Of a DNA stretch of 36,584 nucleotides, positions 9,762 to 19,940 are shown in pieces. Position numbers and translations under genes: made by a program. Where the stretch lies: positions 1 through 36,584 of IMG/VR virus record IMGVR_UViG_3300006165_000019, one strand, 5' to 3'. Within the stretch, counting starts at the first letter, position 1; every line of letters starts with the position of its first letter. This stretch comes from a virus. Under the pieces are notes generated by a model, which saw nothing but the letters and a program-made list of their open reading frames with translations, did no database searches and had not been told where the DNA came from.

Positions 9762-10382
9762 ATGTCTGATCTTCAAAAACAAATAGAAAAACAAGCTGGC
9801 TCTAGGAAAAGAGCAATTCCCGGATCGTCATATACTAATGATCCAAAGAATCCTGCTCCTTTTGAAAAAGCTCCAAAGTTTGTAGATGTACACGAAGCGT
9901 CTGAGTTTGTGTGGGTAAAACTAATCCAACCAAAAGCTTATGTTGCGATGATGCAAACTATAGACAAAGGTGTCCCTATCATGAGCATTACCCAAGCATT
10001 GCTTACTGACGGCTTTCAGCAAGGGATGTGGAACCCAGATCTAATGTTAATGCTTATTGAACCTACTGCTTACATGCTTATTGCTTTAGCAGAAAGAGCA
10101 GATATTGAAATGGTTGTATATCAAGGGCAGTTAGATGACGCAGATGAAACTGAAGAAATCCTTGGTGTAAGTTTTGAAGAAGAAAAAATCAGAGACATGA
10201 TGCAGTCTTCAAAGTCTGGTAGTGTTCCTACAAATATTGTTACCCCTACAATGTTAGAAGAACTAGAAGACTTACCAGACACCGAAAGTATTCTAGCTGC
10301 ACCAGTCACCGAAGCTGCACCAGCTCCTGAAGCTGCACCAGTTCCCGAACAAGAAAGTTTAATGGCCCCTCCACAAGCTTAA
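9762..10382 (+). CDS. Conserved-looking virion-module protein with Pro/Ala-rich tail
   Basis: This 206-residue protein has a basic N-terminus (GSRKRAIPGSSYTNDPKNP) and a helical core (VWVKLIQPKAYVAMMQTID, LMLMLIEPTAYMLIALAERA). It ends in an acidic stretch and an Ala/Pro/Glu repeat (APEAAPVPE). A GTAGGTAG site precedes the ATG. Proteins that begin with a similar RAIPGSS...NDPKNP motif occur among marine-phage structural genes, as I recall, without a known function. It lies between the channel-like 366-aa protein and the 630-aa protein, so a minor virion or assembly role is likely. Confidence 0.7.
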   Translation: MSDLQKQIEKQAGSRKRAIPGSSYTNDPKNPAPFEKAPKFVDVHEASEFVWVKLIQPKAYVAMMQTIDKGVPIMSITQALLTDGFQQGMWNPDLMLMLIEPTAYMLIALAERADIEMVVYQGQLDDADETEEILGVSFEEEKIRDMMQSSKSGSVPTNIVTPTMLEELEDLPDTESILAAPVTEAAPAPEAAPVPEQESLMAPPQA

Positions 10383-10394
10383 AGGTATAAAATA

Positions 10395-12287
10395 ATGAGT
10401 GAACGAAAAGATATTACACAATTTGCTACATCAATGCTTGCTGGTAGCCGTCAACGCCGTGATGATACGTATCAAAGATCTGTAGACGATAGAGATCGTC
10501 AAGCCTCGGAAGCACGTAAGCGAGAAAGAAAACAACTCTTGTACGGATATGGTGCAAAGGCTGTACTGTCTATTGGTAACTCTATGGTTAGATCAGCTAC
10601 AGAGAATTTCTTGAATCAAGAGCCAGTGCTGCAAAAGAACATTAAGTTCAAGTCGGCGCTAAACGGAGCTACTGGACGGATGAACGACAGGCAGGAGGCG
10701 CTTAATTTTGAGGGTGGCGAGGAAGAGTTCTGGAGACAGAAAGCTGCTGCTGAGTTAACATCTTCTTTTAATAAAGCGGTTCCAAAATCATATAATGCTA
10801 CTCAACGTGAGCAGTTGCTTTATAATGAAACTATGAAAGCTGGCAAGGAACTTAAAAAACTATACAACTCGTCAGCCGATCAAGATAAACTGTTACTAGA
10901 GCGTGTAGGCACAGATGGTGCTGACGCATATACTAAGGCTTTAACCACTAGTCGAGGTACAGATGTCGGCAGCGCACTTATGCGTAAGTTTAAAGGCTTG
11001 TTTAGACAAGATGGAGATCCTTTAGACAACAGTGTAAAAGCTAATGAGTTGTTTAAAAGCTCAGAGAACGTAGTAGCCTATGGAGAGTTACGTCGAGCTG
11101 GGTTATCACCGTTTAAGTCTGAAGAGAAAATAAAAGAATGGTCTACAACAGCAAAAGGCATGTCAGTTGCAATTACAGGCAGTGAAAATATTACTATTAA
11201 AATCCCTGTCACGGATGCTTTTGGGGGAGTGACAACGTATGACAAAAGCGTAACAGCATATACTTTAGGTAATGGTAAAGTTAAACTTATGGATTTGGCT
11301 AGTCAGAGTGAGGTAACTAAAGCGGATGTGACGTACAATCAAGTAGCTGCTTCATTTGTTAAAAAGTTTCCTAAGCAAATAGAACAAGCTAGGGTTTCTT
11401 TATCTCAAACTTTAAGTCAAGATGAAAAAAGTATTATGGGTAAATATAATAAACTACATGTGCAAGACGCTACTGACCCAGATGCAGTTAAAGCTATCGC
11501 ACATAATCAATATGCAAAAATAGCAATTACCCAACAAACTTTAACAAAAAAACAAGAGGTTCGACCGCAGCAAGCTGAAGCATTGGCGGCTAAAATGCAC
11601 GTACTTAACGTTGGTGGTATGATAGAGGAAAAAACTTTTGGATCATCACTTAGAGAAGAAAATAACATCATATCAGGTTCTACGGGCTTCCACCCGTTAT
11701 TAGCTTACTTAGCTGCAACAGATATTGAAGATAGTAACTCATCTTCAGTTTCTTTTAATGATAGTGTTAAGCGAGGTTTCTTACAGGACTACGCAGTAAA
11801 CGGAGCACAGTGGGATGAACCGTTAAGCACCCAAGCTCGTGGTCAACTTTTAACGTTATTGGAAAATAGACCAGAAGCTGCACTAGCGTTAGAAGCAGTT
11901 ATGAATGTCGATACCGAAGAAAGCGAAGAAATTGAGGTTATTAATAATGACCTAAAATCTAAGTCAAAAGCAAAGGTAGTATCTTCAGACCCATCTGTAG
12001 CGGCATACAACGAGAAATTAAAAGTAACTGGAGCTAACCGTGTTTACGACCTAGCTACAAACAGATCAGAGGGTCTCATTAAAGATTACAATCGAATAGT
12101 AGGCACGATAGAGCGTCAAGGAGCTAAAGCTTCTACTAGAATGAAAGAGACCCGTGAAAGATCATTGCTTAAAATTCAAGCTGAGATAGCAAAAGAAATG
12201 AAGCGTACACAAGGATATATTCCTGATGGAGCAGCCGATTCTTACACACGCTATCTCGAACTCATTAACGCAACTGGCGGAGTATAA
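10395..12287 (+). CDS. Internal virion / ejection-type protein (gp15-like by position)
   Basis: This 630-residue, largely helical protein is soluble and charged. The N-terminal 60 residues are extremely rich in Arg/Asp/Gln (RSVDDRDRQASEARKRERKQ). There is no signal peptide or clear membrane helix. AAAGG lies 9 nt before the ATG. The gene directly precedes the 1799-aa protein with only 3 nt between them, matching the size order of the T7 internal core proteins gp15 and gp16. No catalytic motif was seen. A structural role in the ejectosome is inference; the coding call itself is firm. Confidence 0.75.
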   Translation: MSERKDITQFATSMLAGSRQRRDDTYQRSVDDRDRQASEARKRERKQLLYGYGAKAVLSIGNSMVRSATENFLNQEPVLQKNIKFKSALNGATGRMNDRQEALNFEGGEEEFWRQKAAAELTSSFNKAVPKSYNATQREQLLYNETMKAGKELKKLYNSSADQDKLLLERVGTDGADAYTKALTTSRGTDVGSALMRKFKGLFRQDGDPLDNSVKANELFKSSENVVAYGELRRAGLSPFKSEEKIKEWSTTAKGMSVAITGSENITIKIPVTDAFGGVTTYDKSVTAYTLGNGKVKLMDLASQSEVTKADVTYNQVAASFVKKFPKQIEQARVSLSQTLSQDEKSIMGKYNKLHVQDATDPDAVKAIAHNQYAKIAITQQTLTKKQEVRPQQAEALAAKMHVLNVGGMIEEKTFGSSLREENNIISGSTGFHPLLAYLAATDIEDSNSSSVSFNDSVKRGFLQDYAVNGAQWDEPLSTQARGQLLTLLENRPEAALALEAVMNVDTEESEEIEVINNDLKSKSKAKVVSSDPSVAAYNEKLKVTGANRVYDLATNRSEGLIKDYNRIVGTIERQGAKASTRMKETRERSLLKIQAEIAKEMKRTQGYIPDGAADSYTRYLELINATGGV

Positions 12288-12290
12288 TTA

Positions 12291-15200
12291 ATGTCAGATA
12301 CACTACTAAATAGAATCAAACAAATGCACTCTAGTTTAGATAACTTTGAGGGTGGGCCTACAGAGCCTTTATTATCTGAGGAAGAAATAAATAGAGTAAC
12401 ATCTTATAAGCGCCCGTCTGTAACTAACTTTGAAAATGATTCTGAAGTCGTTAGAGATTATGATATTCTAACCTCTTACTTAGGTGATCATCAAGACTTT
12501 GCAACTAAAATGCTTGACAGTGATTCAGGCCCTGCTGAGTTCTTGCGTGATGATTTTTTACGCATCACTGCTGTGGCGGGTAAAGCTGCTGCTTTGTCGG
12601 ACGCACCTGAAGATGTTAAACGAGCTTATAGAGATCTCAGAGCTAAGTGGGAAGACACTAAAGTTACAGGAACAAAAGAAACGATTGACGCTGCTAAAGA
12701 CTACGGCATGGACGTACTAGCCAACTTCGAAACATTACCCACTGCTCTTTCTTTAATATTCGGCAATGTGGGAGGCGCCACGGCGCAAACTGCTGTACGT
12801 ACTGGGGCTAAAACAGCACTTGCTAAAGTCTTAGCTAAGGCATCATCTAACCCCATTAAGAGCACTGCTGCTTATACAGGTGCTATTTCAGGCATCCAAG
12901 ACTTAGCAGTTCAAGATCTTGAGGTTGAAATTGGCGAGCGTAAAGATGGCATTGATTTAGGTCAAGCAGCTACGGCGGCTGTGTCGGGTGCGGCCATTGG
13001 TGGTGCTCTTTCATACGGTATAGGCAAAGTAGCTAGTAAGTATGCGACTAAAAGACTTACTGACGATTTAGAAAACACACCTGCAATACGTGAAAGCGAA
13101 GGCACGTCTTTGTTTGATGAAGGCATCGACGGTGAATGGATACCGGCTAGTGGTAGTAAGGTTGTCAACGCTGCTGATCGTTTACTAGAAGGCCCTGAAG
13201 GGTCTGTGGTAAACATGAAAGATGTGGATGTAGATAATGTTGTTAACGATTTTGTAAACGACATAGGTGGCGGTGATGCCACTAAAGAAGAATTTAAAGC
13301 GGTAGTAACTGGGGCATTAAACTCTGGCGCTACTGGCGCACAGATTAAAAATAAATTAGCTTTCAGTGTCTGGCAGTTTACTACAGACTTAACTGGCAAT
13401 TTATTCGGTAAGAGTGCTGGAGTCTTAACTCCATATACTAAGTTCTCTAAAACAGCTAAGACTTTGCAAACACGTTTAAGTCATGAGTTTGCAGAGGGCT
13501 TTGGAAAAACTAAAACACGTATTGGTATGGATTTAAGCGAAGCTCAAGCACGATACACAGGTGAGTTTAATACACGATACTTAAAAATCGTAGAGCCTTT
13601 AGCTTTAAATACAATTAAAGGTGATGTCTCAGACAAGGTTAACGATCTACTAAATCAAGCTATTCGTGGAGACTTTAAAGGCGTACCAAAAGAAATAGGT
13701 ATTGCAGCTAAACAGATTCAAGGTCTATATAAAACTATAGGTGATCAATTATACTCTGAAGGCGTTATAGCTAATAAAATAGAAAACTATATTCCCCGTA
13801 TGTGGAATAGGAAAGCTATTGAATCTGACCCTGAAAGATTTGAATTACTACTCATGAAATCTGGTGAAGCTAAAAATGCAGCCGAAGCTACACGAATTAA
13901 AGACAGCATGTTAGATATTGAAAATCAACTCGACGGTGGTTCAGGCGGTCAGTTCTTCGCTGCTAAACGTAAGTTTACATTTGAAGATGATTCTGTATTT
14001 ACAGATTTTTTAAATACTGATTTAATCGGTATGACTGCGGATTATAACTACCAAGCTGGTAAAGCTCTGGCTAAAAAGAAAGTATTAATGGCTTCTAATG
14101 AAAAACAATTTATGAGTCAGTGGATTAATCCTATTGTAAAAGAAATGAAAGCTGCTGGTAAAACTCTTAATAAGAAAGAGCGGGAACAAATTCGAGAGCT
14201 TTATAGATCTGCTACTGGTGAAAACATGGAGCGTTATGGTTCAAAAATGCAGACAGCAGCAGATAGCTATTCACTCGGTACACGTTTAGCTTTACTACCT
14301 TTAGCGACTATTGGTAGTTTAACAGAAGTATTTATTAACATTGGTAAAGCTGGAGTGTTAAACTCTGTTAAAGGTTTTGCTGAAGCGTCTGAGTTAAGCT
14401 TTAAAAAGATGACAGGCGATTTACATTCTGAGCTAATGACAAAGAAAGGCATGACAGCTAATGAAGCTTTTAGAGAGTTAAAGAAACATAGCCTCGCAAT
14501 GGAGCAAGCACAATCTCAAGCAGGGAACCGCTTAGGTGGTGACGATTTTGCTTCAGACACTATGCAGAAAGTAAGCAATAAGTTTTTCCGTATGAACTTC
14601 CTAGACCAGTGGACTAAGTTTGTACAGACAACTTCGTATATAAGCGGTCGGAACTTGATTGAAGAAAACATAGAGAAGCTTGCAGTTCATGGTAATCAAC
14701 CTGTTACACCACGCATTGAGACTTTAAGAGGCGAACTCTTAGAACTTAACATCGATCCTGATGATGGTATTGCTTGGTTTAAAGGGGGCGCTAAAAAAGA
14801 AGACGCTTTTACTGGTCAAATAAATAACGGAGCTGCACGATATACTAACTCAGTAATCTTACAGCCTTCTGCAATGTCAGGTTTAAAGCCGCTACTACAC
14901 TCTAACCCTAGAACTATGATAGCTTTCCAACTATTAGGCTACCCCGCAGCATTTACAAACACAATCCTTAAAGGGGCTGCTAAAGCTGTAACAAGAGACG
15001 CAGGACGCAGCGTACCTAAGCTGGCAATGGCTGGTTTGTTGATGACTGAAACAGCTCGGATGACTAACTTCTACCGTAGTAATGGTAAAAGTGAAAGAGA
15101 CACCACGCCTACAGAGGCTCGTCTTTCAGCTATAAAACGTTGGGGTGGTAACGGTATGTTGTTTGATAACTTACAACGGGCCAGTGATGCTGCAAAGTAT

Positions 15201-17690
15201 TCAGGCACAATAACCGGATATGCTACTGCACCTTTTGGGCCTATAGCTACTGACGCTTTAGGTTTAGCTTACGGTAAATATAATCAAGTATTAGGCACTA
15301 AGGTTCCTTTCTTTGCGGCAGGCTCTACTGTAGTTGGCCCTGAGAACATGCGTAAGTATAAAGACATGCTACGTAAAAGAGATAAAGACTTAGGCGGTCT
15401 TGTTCCTAAGTTTGAGTATGACATACAACGACAACAATTCCTTAAAGGCGGTGTTGTTGAAGTGCCTAACGCTCCTAAAGAACCAGATGAAAGAATTAAT
15501 AAAGTCACTGGTTTGCCGTACAACTACCAAGCTGGCTCAGCTTTCATGGACGAACTAGACCCTAAGAAAACAGAGCGACAAGGATTCAGTATTGGATCAC
15601 TTGTAACTAAAGGAGCTACAAAGCTTTCAGGTTACTTAGCTGAGACTATTAACGATGCAACAGATGGTATTTTAGACCCTCGATTAATTAACGATGCAGT
15701 CGATGGCATAAAAGAGTCTGCTGGTTTAAGCGGCGCTAAAGGACAGGCTGATGAGTTCTACGACCCAGACCAAGCTGACTTCGGAGCTATTGCTGGCTCT
15801 CAAGCAGATGAGTTTGGCGGTGAAGAAGAGCTTGAGGAATACATAGCGTTAAGTATGAAGACTATTTTAAGGGAAAAGGATCAAGATGTCAAGCCTTATT
15901 CTAAAGAAACTTTAGCTATACAGGAAAAGAGTAATGGAGAATACGGCGAAGACTTCCAGATCTCTCGTGGATACACTCAAGATGAGATAGACGATTTTAG
16001 TTATCAAGCTGAGATGGGCGATGAAGCTGATCCCGACCAGAGCTTGTTTGCAGACATTGCTTTCTATCTAACGGAAGCCCGTGAAGCGTCTAAAGCACAC
16101 GTAAGTACGTTAGCGCCTTCAGATAAGTTAGAACAGGTACAAGGACTAGAAGATATTGTAGATATTTTTGCTAGGAACAGTAAGTTCATACCCTCTGAGC
16201 AAATTACCAATGAAGGTAGACGTAAGATTATAACTAACTACATTGCTAACAATTCTGATAACGCTGAACTGATGACAACTTTAAAGTCTATGCAAGCTGA
16301 TTCACCTAAAACAATGGTAGGTCAAGAAGGCGTGGTAGCTGAAGACGTGAGGTTAAAGAACCTAGAAGGCTTTTTAGAATCATCTATTGAAAAGACTCCT
16401 AAGTTCCGAGGCATCTCTGACTTCGCAGAAAAAGACTTTGAGGTAGCCTTTGTATCCCCTAGAGAAATGGGTGTACACGTAGGTACTGAAGGCCAAGCAA
16501 ACTACATGGCAGCTAAAGGAATCAACGACCTTAAAGCTCAAGACGTGTTATCAATCCCCGGCTCTGGTGGTCGTAAAATGGAACGTTCTGAAATGGATAG
16601 GTTCTTTGCAGATGAGCAGGCTCGTCGTGAAGGGATAACTATGGAAGATGTAGACTTTGAGGACATAACTCCAGATGAGCTAGACCAAGTAGGCTCAATG
16701 GACTTAGCGCCTTCTAGTGATATGCCTAGCGTTAGTATAATGAAAGGCTACGTGAACGTTAAGAACCCGTTAGTCTTCCTTACAGATGCTTCTAACTGGT
16801 CAGCAGAGAACCTTTTAAGCTCATCTTCTGATCAACTTATGGACGCACTCGAGTCTGGATTAGGGAAGAAGATACCTAAGAAATTCCAAGATAGATTAAA
16901 TGTCTTAATGGTAGATGCTTTAGAAGTTCCTGCTCTCCCTGACATCTTTAACAGTTCAGAGCAGTTACTAACAAGTAGCTTACGACAAGTGACACTAACT
17001 AAAAAGCTACAAAAGCTTTTAGAAGACATGGGTTTTGATTCTATTAAGTATCGCAACATGGTAGAGCCTTCATTGAAAGGTGAAAAGACTAACGACTCTT
17101 ATATCTTATTTCGACCTGAGCAGTATAAGAATGTAAATGCTAGTAAGTTTGATAAGGCAGATAAGCGCATGATGTTTAATGAAGGCGGTCGGATAGGTGG
17201 CACATTCTGGGCTAGAGATTATAATGCTGAAGATCGCCCACTTGAAGATCGAGTCGCAGATTATAATGCAGCTCAGAATATTGAAGTCACAGATGCCGTA
17301 GTGAATTCTGTAAACTCAGCCTTAGAGAGTGGGGCTTTTGATTATGAGATCGCCGATTTAAACTTACCCAAAGAAGAGTTTAAAACTGGCATGGTTGATA
17401 TTTCTAAAATTGAATCTGCTGGTGGTAACTTACCTAAAGAAAGTCAGGTTAGTTCAACAGGCGCACAAGGTTTATTCCAAGTGATTGAAAGCACAGCTAG
17501 GAGTGTATTAGAGAACGGACAGTTTGGCCCAAAGGCAGCTCAAGCAACTGGGTATACTTTAGATGAACTTAATAATATGGATAGAGCACAGTTACAAAAT
17601 AAATTATTAAACGACGATAACCTTAATGCTATGTTTTCTGCCGCTGTAATAGTACAGAAACTACAACACACACGTAACAAATCACAGTAA
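12291..17690 (+). CDS. Giant internal virion protein with ADP-ribosyltransferase-like domain and C-terminal truncated SLT domain
   Basis: This 1799-residue protein would be ejected with the DNA if it corresponds to T7 gp16. Residues 145-260 contain Gly/Ala-rich hydrophobic helices. Residues 360-1000 form a long helical body (including MNFLDQWTKFVQTTSYISGR). Residues about 1380-1620 look like the ART-PolyVal family: H1396 in MGVHVGTEGQAN, Y1487 in GYVNVKNPLVF, then MGFDSIKYRN and E1610 in SYILFRPEQYKN, giving an H-Y-E type triad. Residues 1700-1799 match the start of a lytic transglycosylase: E1708 in SKIESAGG and STGAQGLFQVIESTA. The protein stops before the usual AAYN motif. In T7 gp16 the transglycosylase is N-terminal, so its C-terminal position here is unusual. 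The GGAG site is in the end of the preceding gene. Confidence 0.85.
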   Translation: MSDTLLNRIKQMHSSLDNFEGGPTEPLLSEEEINRVTSYKRPSVTNFENDSEVVRDYDILTSYLGDHQDFATKMLDSDSGPAEFLRDDFLRITAVAGKAAALSDAPEDVKRAYRDLRAKWEDTKVTGTKETIDAAKDYGMDVLANFETLPTALSLIFGNVGGATAQTAVRTGAKTALAKVLAKASSNPIKSTAAYTGAISGIQDLAVQDLEVEIGERKDGIDLGQAATAAVSGAAIGGALSYGIGKVASKYATKRLTDDLENTPAIRESEGTSLFDEGIDGEWIPASGSKVVNAADRLLEGPEGSVVNMKDVDVDNVVNDFVNDIGGGDATKEEFKAVVTGALNSGATGAQIKNKLAFSVWQFTTDLTGNLFGKSAGVLTPYTKFSKTAKTLQTRLSHEFAEGFGKTKTRIGMDLSEAQARYTGEFNTRYLKIVEPLALNTIKGDVSDKVNDLLNQAIRGDFKGVPKEIGIAAKQIQGLYKTIGDQLYSEGVIANKIENYIPRMWNRKAIESDPERFELLLMKSGEAKNAAEATRIKDSMLDIENQLDGGSGGQFFAAKRKFTFEDDSVFTDFLNTDLIGMTADYNYQAGKALAKKKVLMASNEKQFMSQWINPIVKEMKAAGKTLNKKEREQIRELYRSATGENMERYGSKMQTAADSYSLGTRLALLPLATIGSLTEVFINIGKAGVLNSVKGFAEASELSFKKMTGDLHSELMTKKGMTANEAFRELKKHSLAMEQAQSQAGNRLGGDDFASDTMQKVSNKFFRMNFLDQWTKFVQTTSYISGRNLIEENIEKLAVHGNQPVTPRIETLRGELLELNIDPDDGIAWFKGGAKKEDAFTGQINNGAARYTNSVILQPSAMSGLKPLLHSNPRTMIAFQLLGYPAAFTNTILKGAAKAVTRDAGRSVPKLAMAGLLMTETARMTNFYRSNGKSERDTTPTEARLSAIKRWGGNGMLFDNLQRASDAAKYSGTITGYATAPFGPIATDALGLAYGKYNQVLGTKVPFFAAGSTVVGPENMRKYKDMLRKRDKDLGGLVPKFEYDIQRQQFLKGGVVEVPNAPKEPDERINKVTGLPYNYQAGSAFMDELDPKKTERQGFSIGSLVTKGATKLSGYLAETINDATDGILDPRLINDAVDGIKESAGLSGAKGQADEFYDPDQADFGAIAGSQADEFGGEEELEEYIALSMKTILREKDQDVKPYSKETLAIQEKSNGEYGEDFQISRGYTQDEIDDFSYQAEMGDEADPDQSLFADIAFYLTEAREASKAHVSTLAPSDKLEQVQGLEDIVDIFARNSKFIPSEQITNEGRRKIITNYIANNSDNAELMTTLKSMQADSPKTMVGQEGVVAEDVRLKNLEGFLESSIEKTPKFRGISDFAEKDFEVAFVSPREMGVHVGTEGQANYMAAKGINDLKAQDVLSIPGSGGRKMERSEMDRFFADEQARREGITMEDVDFEDITPDELDQVGSMDLAPSSDMPSVSIMKGYVNVKNPLVFLTDASNWSAENLLSSSSDQLMDALESGLGKKIPKKFQDRLNVLMVDALEVPALPDIFNSSEQLLTSSLRQVTLTKKLQKLLEDMGFDSIKYRNMVEPSLKGEKTNDSYILFRPEQYKNVNASKFDKADKRMMFNEGGRIGGTFWARDYNAEDRPLEDRVADYNAAQNIEVTDAVVNSVNSALESGAFDYEIADLNLPKEEFKTGMVDISKIESAGGNLPKESQVSSTGAQGLFQVIESTARSVLENGQFGPKAAQATGYTLDELNNMDRAQLQNKLLNDDNLNAMFSAAVIVQKLQHTRNKSQ

Positions 17691-17716
17691 ATACAATTAA
17701 CCAGAGGTAATATATT

Positions 17717-17992
17717 ATGTCATCAGAATTAACAGTAGGAACAGCATACAACCCTAACTTCCGCAATGCAGGTGGTCAAGGCGTTATTCAAATAAAAAAA
17801 GGAAATACTAATGTTTCTCTTTATGGAAGTTTAAACGGCACTGACTATGTGCTTATTGAAACTTTTTCAGTAGATACAATTAAAGAGCTTGTACTTTGTG
17901 ACAAATTTAAAATTAGTGGTGCTGCGGATGGTACATTTGTAACTATTGGTACAAGTAAAGTATACATTAGTGAAACTCGTTCTGCAACTTAG
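17717..17992 (+). CDS. Small beta-rich structural protein
   Basis: This 91-residue protein is unrecognised. It has alternating polar and hydrophobic strands (GVIQIKKGNTNVSLYGSL, TFVTIGTSKVYI) and no membrane segment. AGAGG lies 8 nt before the ATG. It precedes the beta-helix spike gene by 8 nt, so it may decorate the virion or connect the spike. Its beta-sandwich look resembles small phage head or tail decoration proteins, but that is only an impression from composition. Confidence 0.7.
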   Translation: MSSELTVGTAYNPNFRNAGGQGVIQIKKGNTNVSLYGSLNGTDYVLIETFSVDTIKELVLCDKFKISGAADGTFVTIGTSKVYISETRSAT

Positions 17993-18000
17993 GAGTTATT

Positions 18001-19656
18001 ATGACTGATTACTACATAGCAAAAGCACCTTCAGGCAGCGACTCCAATGATGGGCTGTCGTTAAGCACACCTAAGGCTACCGTGAATAGTATGCAAGCGG
18101 CGTATAATTTTACCCCCGCAGATAAAATATTCTTTAGGGCAGGGACTTATACAACTGAGCTATCTTATGGCCCTGTGGGCGAGGTTAACATTTACATGGA
18201 GTTAGATAATGTTGCTGAGCATGTCTCTTTAGAAGGCTATGCAGATGAAACTGTAGTGTTTGAAATGCCTGTAAATGAAAAAACTTTCGTTGGTTTTACT
18301 AATGTTAACGGGCCTACCGATGATACTGTGTATACTATAAAGAAGATACACTTTAAAAACGGGGTGGGTGAAGCAAGCGAATCTTTTATAATGCACACGC
18401 AGTCATCTAGTTCCACTACGTTTACGAAGGTTTTAGTTGACAATTGTATTTTTACACAGCTAGCGACAGAGGCTGATCTGACTCAAGGTGCAGTATACTC
18501 TGCTGGAGTTGTAAGAGGTAAAATAGAGGTAACAAATTGTGAGTTTAATATCACGGACGAAACTGCAATATTTTTAAAGAATCAAATGCTAGTAACCGTG
18601 ACACATAACACGTTTAATATAGTTTCGCCTACAACTAATGATAACACAGATGGGATGGTTAAGTTTCTAGCTATATCAAATCCAGCTGATTCTCGTAGGA
18701 CGGAGTTGTATTTTACTAATAATGAAATAAACTATACGTTTTCAGACGGTATGAGTGGTGACACTATACTTATAAAGCCTGAGTATTTTAATGGTATGCA
18801 CATTAATGAAAATACTTTTAACCTTACAGCTACAAATATACAGTCAAATAGAATAATAGACACAATAAGACCTGCTACCAGTACATCGAATGGACGCACA
18901 ACAGATATTATAAATATAGTCGGTAACACGTTTAATAATAGCACAGGTAGAGGTGATGTTATAGAGTTTTATAGACCCAGCACACAAACTACACATACCG
19001 CTGTTGTTAATTTAAACTATAATACTTTTCTAGGCAATGATGAGATGAGGAACAACACTTCAAATCAAGTATTCGACAGTTTTTTAATGTACGCTACAGA
19101 GTTTAACTGTATTGGTAATACCTTTTCAGGCTATCAAGACTTTATTGTTTTAAAAAATATGCAAAATACTCCTTTTGTTATTGAAGATAATATCTTTAAA
19201 AATGGAGGTAACAATAACTTTGGTAGTAGTGGAGATACTATACCTCTTAGTATTTATGTAGTTGAAAGTGATGGTGGAGTTATAAAAAACAATACTTTCT
19301 TTATAGAAGAAGAAGGTACTTGTATCCGATTACATAACGCAGTTACTAACGATATTGAAGTTACTGGAAATAGTTTTGTATACTTAGGTGATACCCGTAC
19401 AGCCAGTGAAGAATATATTATCTTAAATATAAACCCTGCTGATTTAGACGAAGTGACTATAGATAATAACTATTATTATGGTTTAGAGAAGTTAGGGGAC
19501 ACAACTTTATTTGAGTATGCACCTACAGCTACTTTCGATGAAGCAATGGCGCTTACAGATACTGATGTAACTTTCCATACTACCAACATAATTAAAAGAG
19601 ATGTTGCAAAATCTATGACTTCAAGACTTACTAAAGACATAGCTTGGAAAATATAA
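18001..19656 (+). CDS. Right-handed beta-helix tailspike-like protein
   Basis: This 551-residue protein opens with YYIAKAPSGSDSNDGLSLST, the classic start of DUF1565 / pectate-lyase-like parallel beta-helix proteins. It continues with many rungs containing N-x-F or N-N-T-F ladders (ITNNEI-type turns, NIVGNTFNN, IGNTFSGY, IKNNTFFIEEE). Such proteins in phages are tailspikes that bind or cut surface polysaccharide. I cannot place a catalytic acid pair with confidence, so binding rather than depolymerisation is equally possible. AGGAG lies 5 nt before the ATG. With the S74 fibre it gives the virion two candidate host-recognition proteins. Confidence 0.85.
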   Translation: MTDYYIAKAPSGSDSNDGLSLSTPKATVNSMQAAYNFTPADKIFFRAGTYTTELSYGPVGEVNIYMELDNVAEHVSLEGYADETVVFEMPVNEKTFVGFTNVNGPTDDTVYTIKKIHFKNGVGEASESFIMHTQSSSSTTFTKVLVDNCIFTQLATEADLTQGAVYSAGVVRGKIEVTNCEFNITDETAIFLKNQMLVTVTHNTFNIVSPTTNDNTDGMVKFLAISNPADSRRTELYFTNNEINYTFSDGMSGDTILIKPEYFNGMHINENTFNLTATNIQSNRIIDTIRPATSTSNGRTTDIINIVGNTFNNSTGRGDVIEFYRPSTQTTHTAVVNLNYNTFLGNDEMRNNTSNQVFDSFLMYATEFNCIGNTFSGYQDFIVLKNMQNTPFVIEDNIFKNGGNNNFGSSGDTIPLSIYVVESDGGVIKNNTFFIEEEGTCIRLHNAVTNDIEVTGNSFVYLGDTRTASEEYIILNINPADLDEVTIDNNYYYGLEKLGDTTLFEYAPTATFDEAMALTDTDVTFHTTNIIKRDVAKSMTSRLTKDIAWKI

Positions 19657-19673
19657 AATAAAAAGGAGACTTA

Positions 19674-19940
19674 ATGAACATACATGAACTACCAATGGTA
19701 CGTTTAACTTGGCAGGATGCACAAGATAGTGATGGGTGTTGGACTTCTATAGAAGATATTATAGCACATGAGACGGCCACCTGTCAAGAGGTAGGGTGGC
19801 TAATTCACCAAGATGACAATAAAGTAATTGTAATGCGCTCAAGGATTGTTGAAGGCGATGAGATCAGGGAGGGCAGCTCTCACATTGCAATACCTGCTAG
19901 TTGGGTTTTAAAGATAGAGGTACTAGAATGTTTGGATTAA
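19674..19940 (+). CDS. Conserved small phage protein of unknown function
   Basis: This 88-residue acidic protein reads VRLTWQDAQDSDGCWTSIEDI, then EVGWLIHQDDNKVIVMRSRI and IAIPASWVLKIEVL. Short proteins of this pattern (a T/W-D-A-x-x-x-D-G-W start and a GWL strand) are common near lysis genes of marine phages, as I recall, and have no known role. AAGGAG lies 5 nt upstream of the ATG. Its 3' end overlaps the next gene by 13 nt, and that gene's Shine-Dalgarno lies inside this one. Confidence 0.75.
   Translation: MNIHELPMVRLTWQDAQDSDGCWTSIEDIIAHETATCQEVGWLIHQDDNKVIVMRSRIVEGDEIREGSSHIAIPASWVLKIEVLECLD

Noticed and set aside
12484-12720. 78-aa frame nested in the 1799-aa gene
   Set aside because: Leu/Lys-rich out-of-frame reading without a start signal or lipobox.
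19901-19927. Nine-codon extension of the 3TM holin-like protein
   Set aside because: It has no ribosome site and is charged; the ATG at 19928 has AGAGG upstream.
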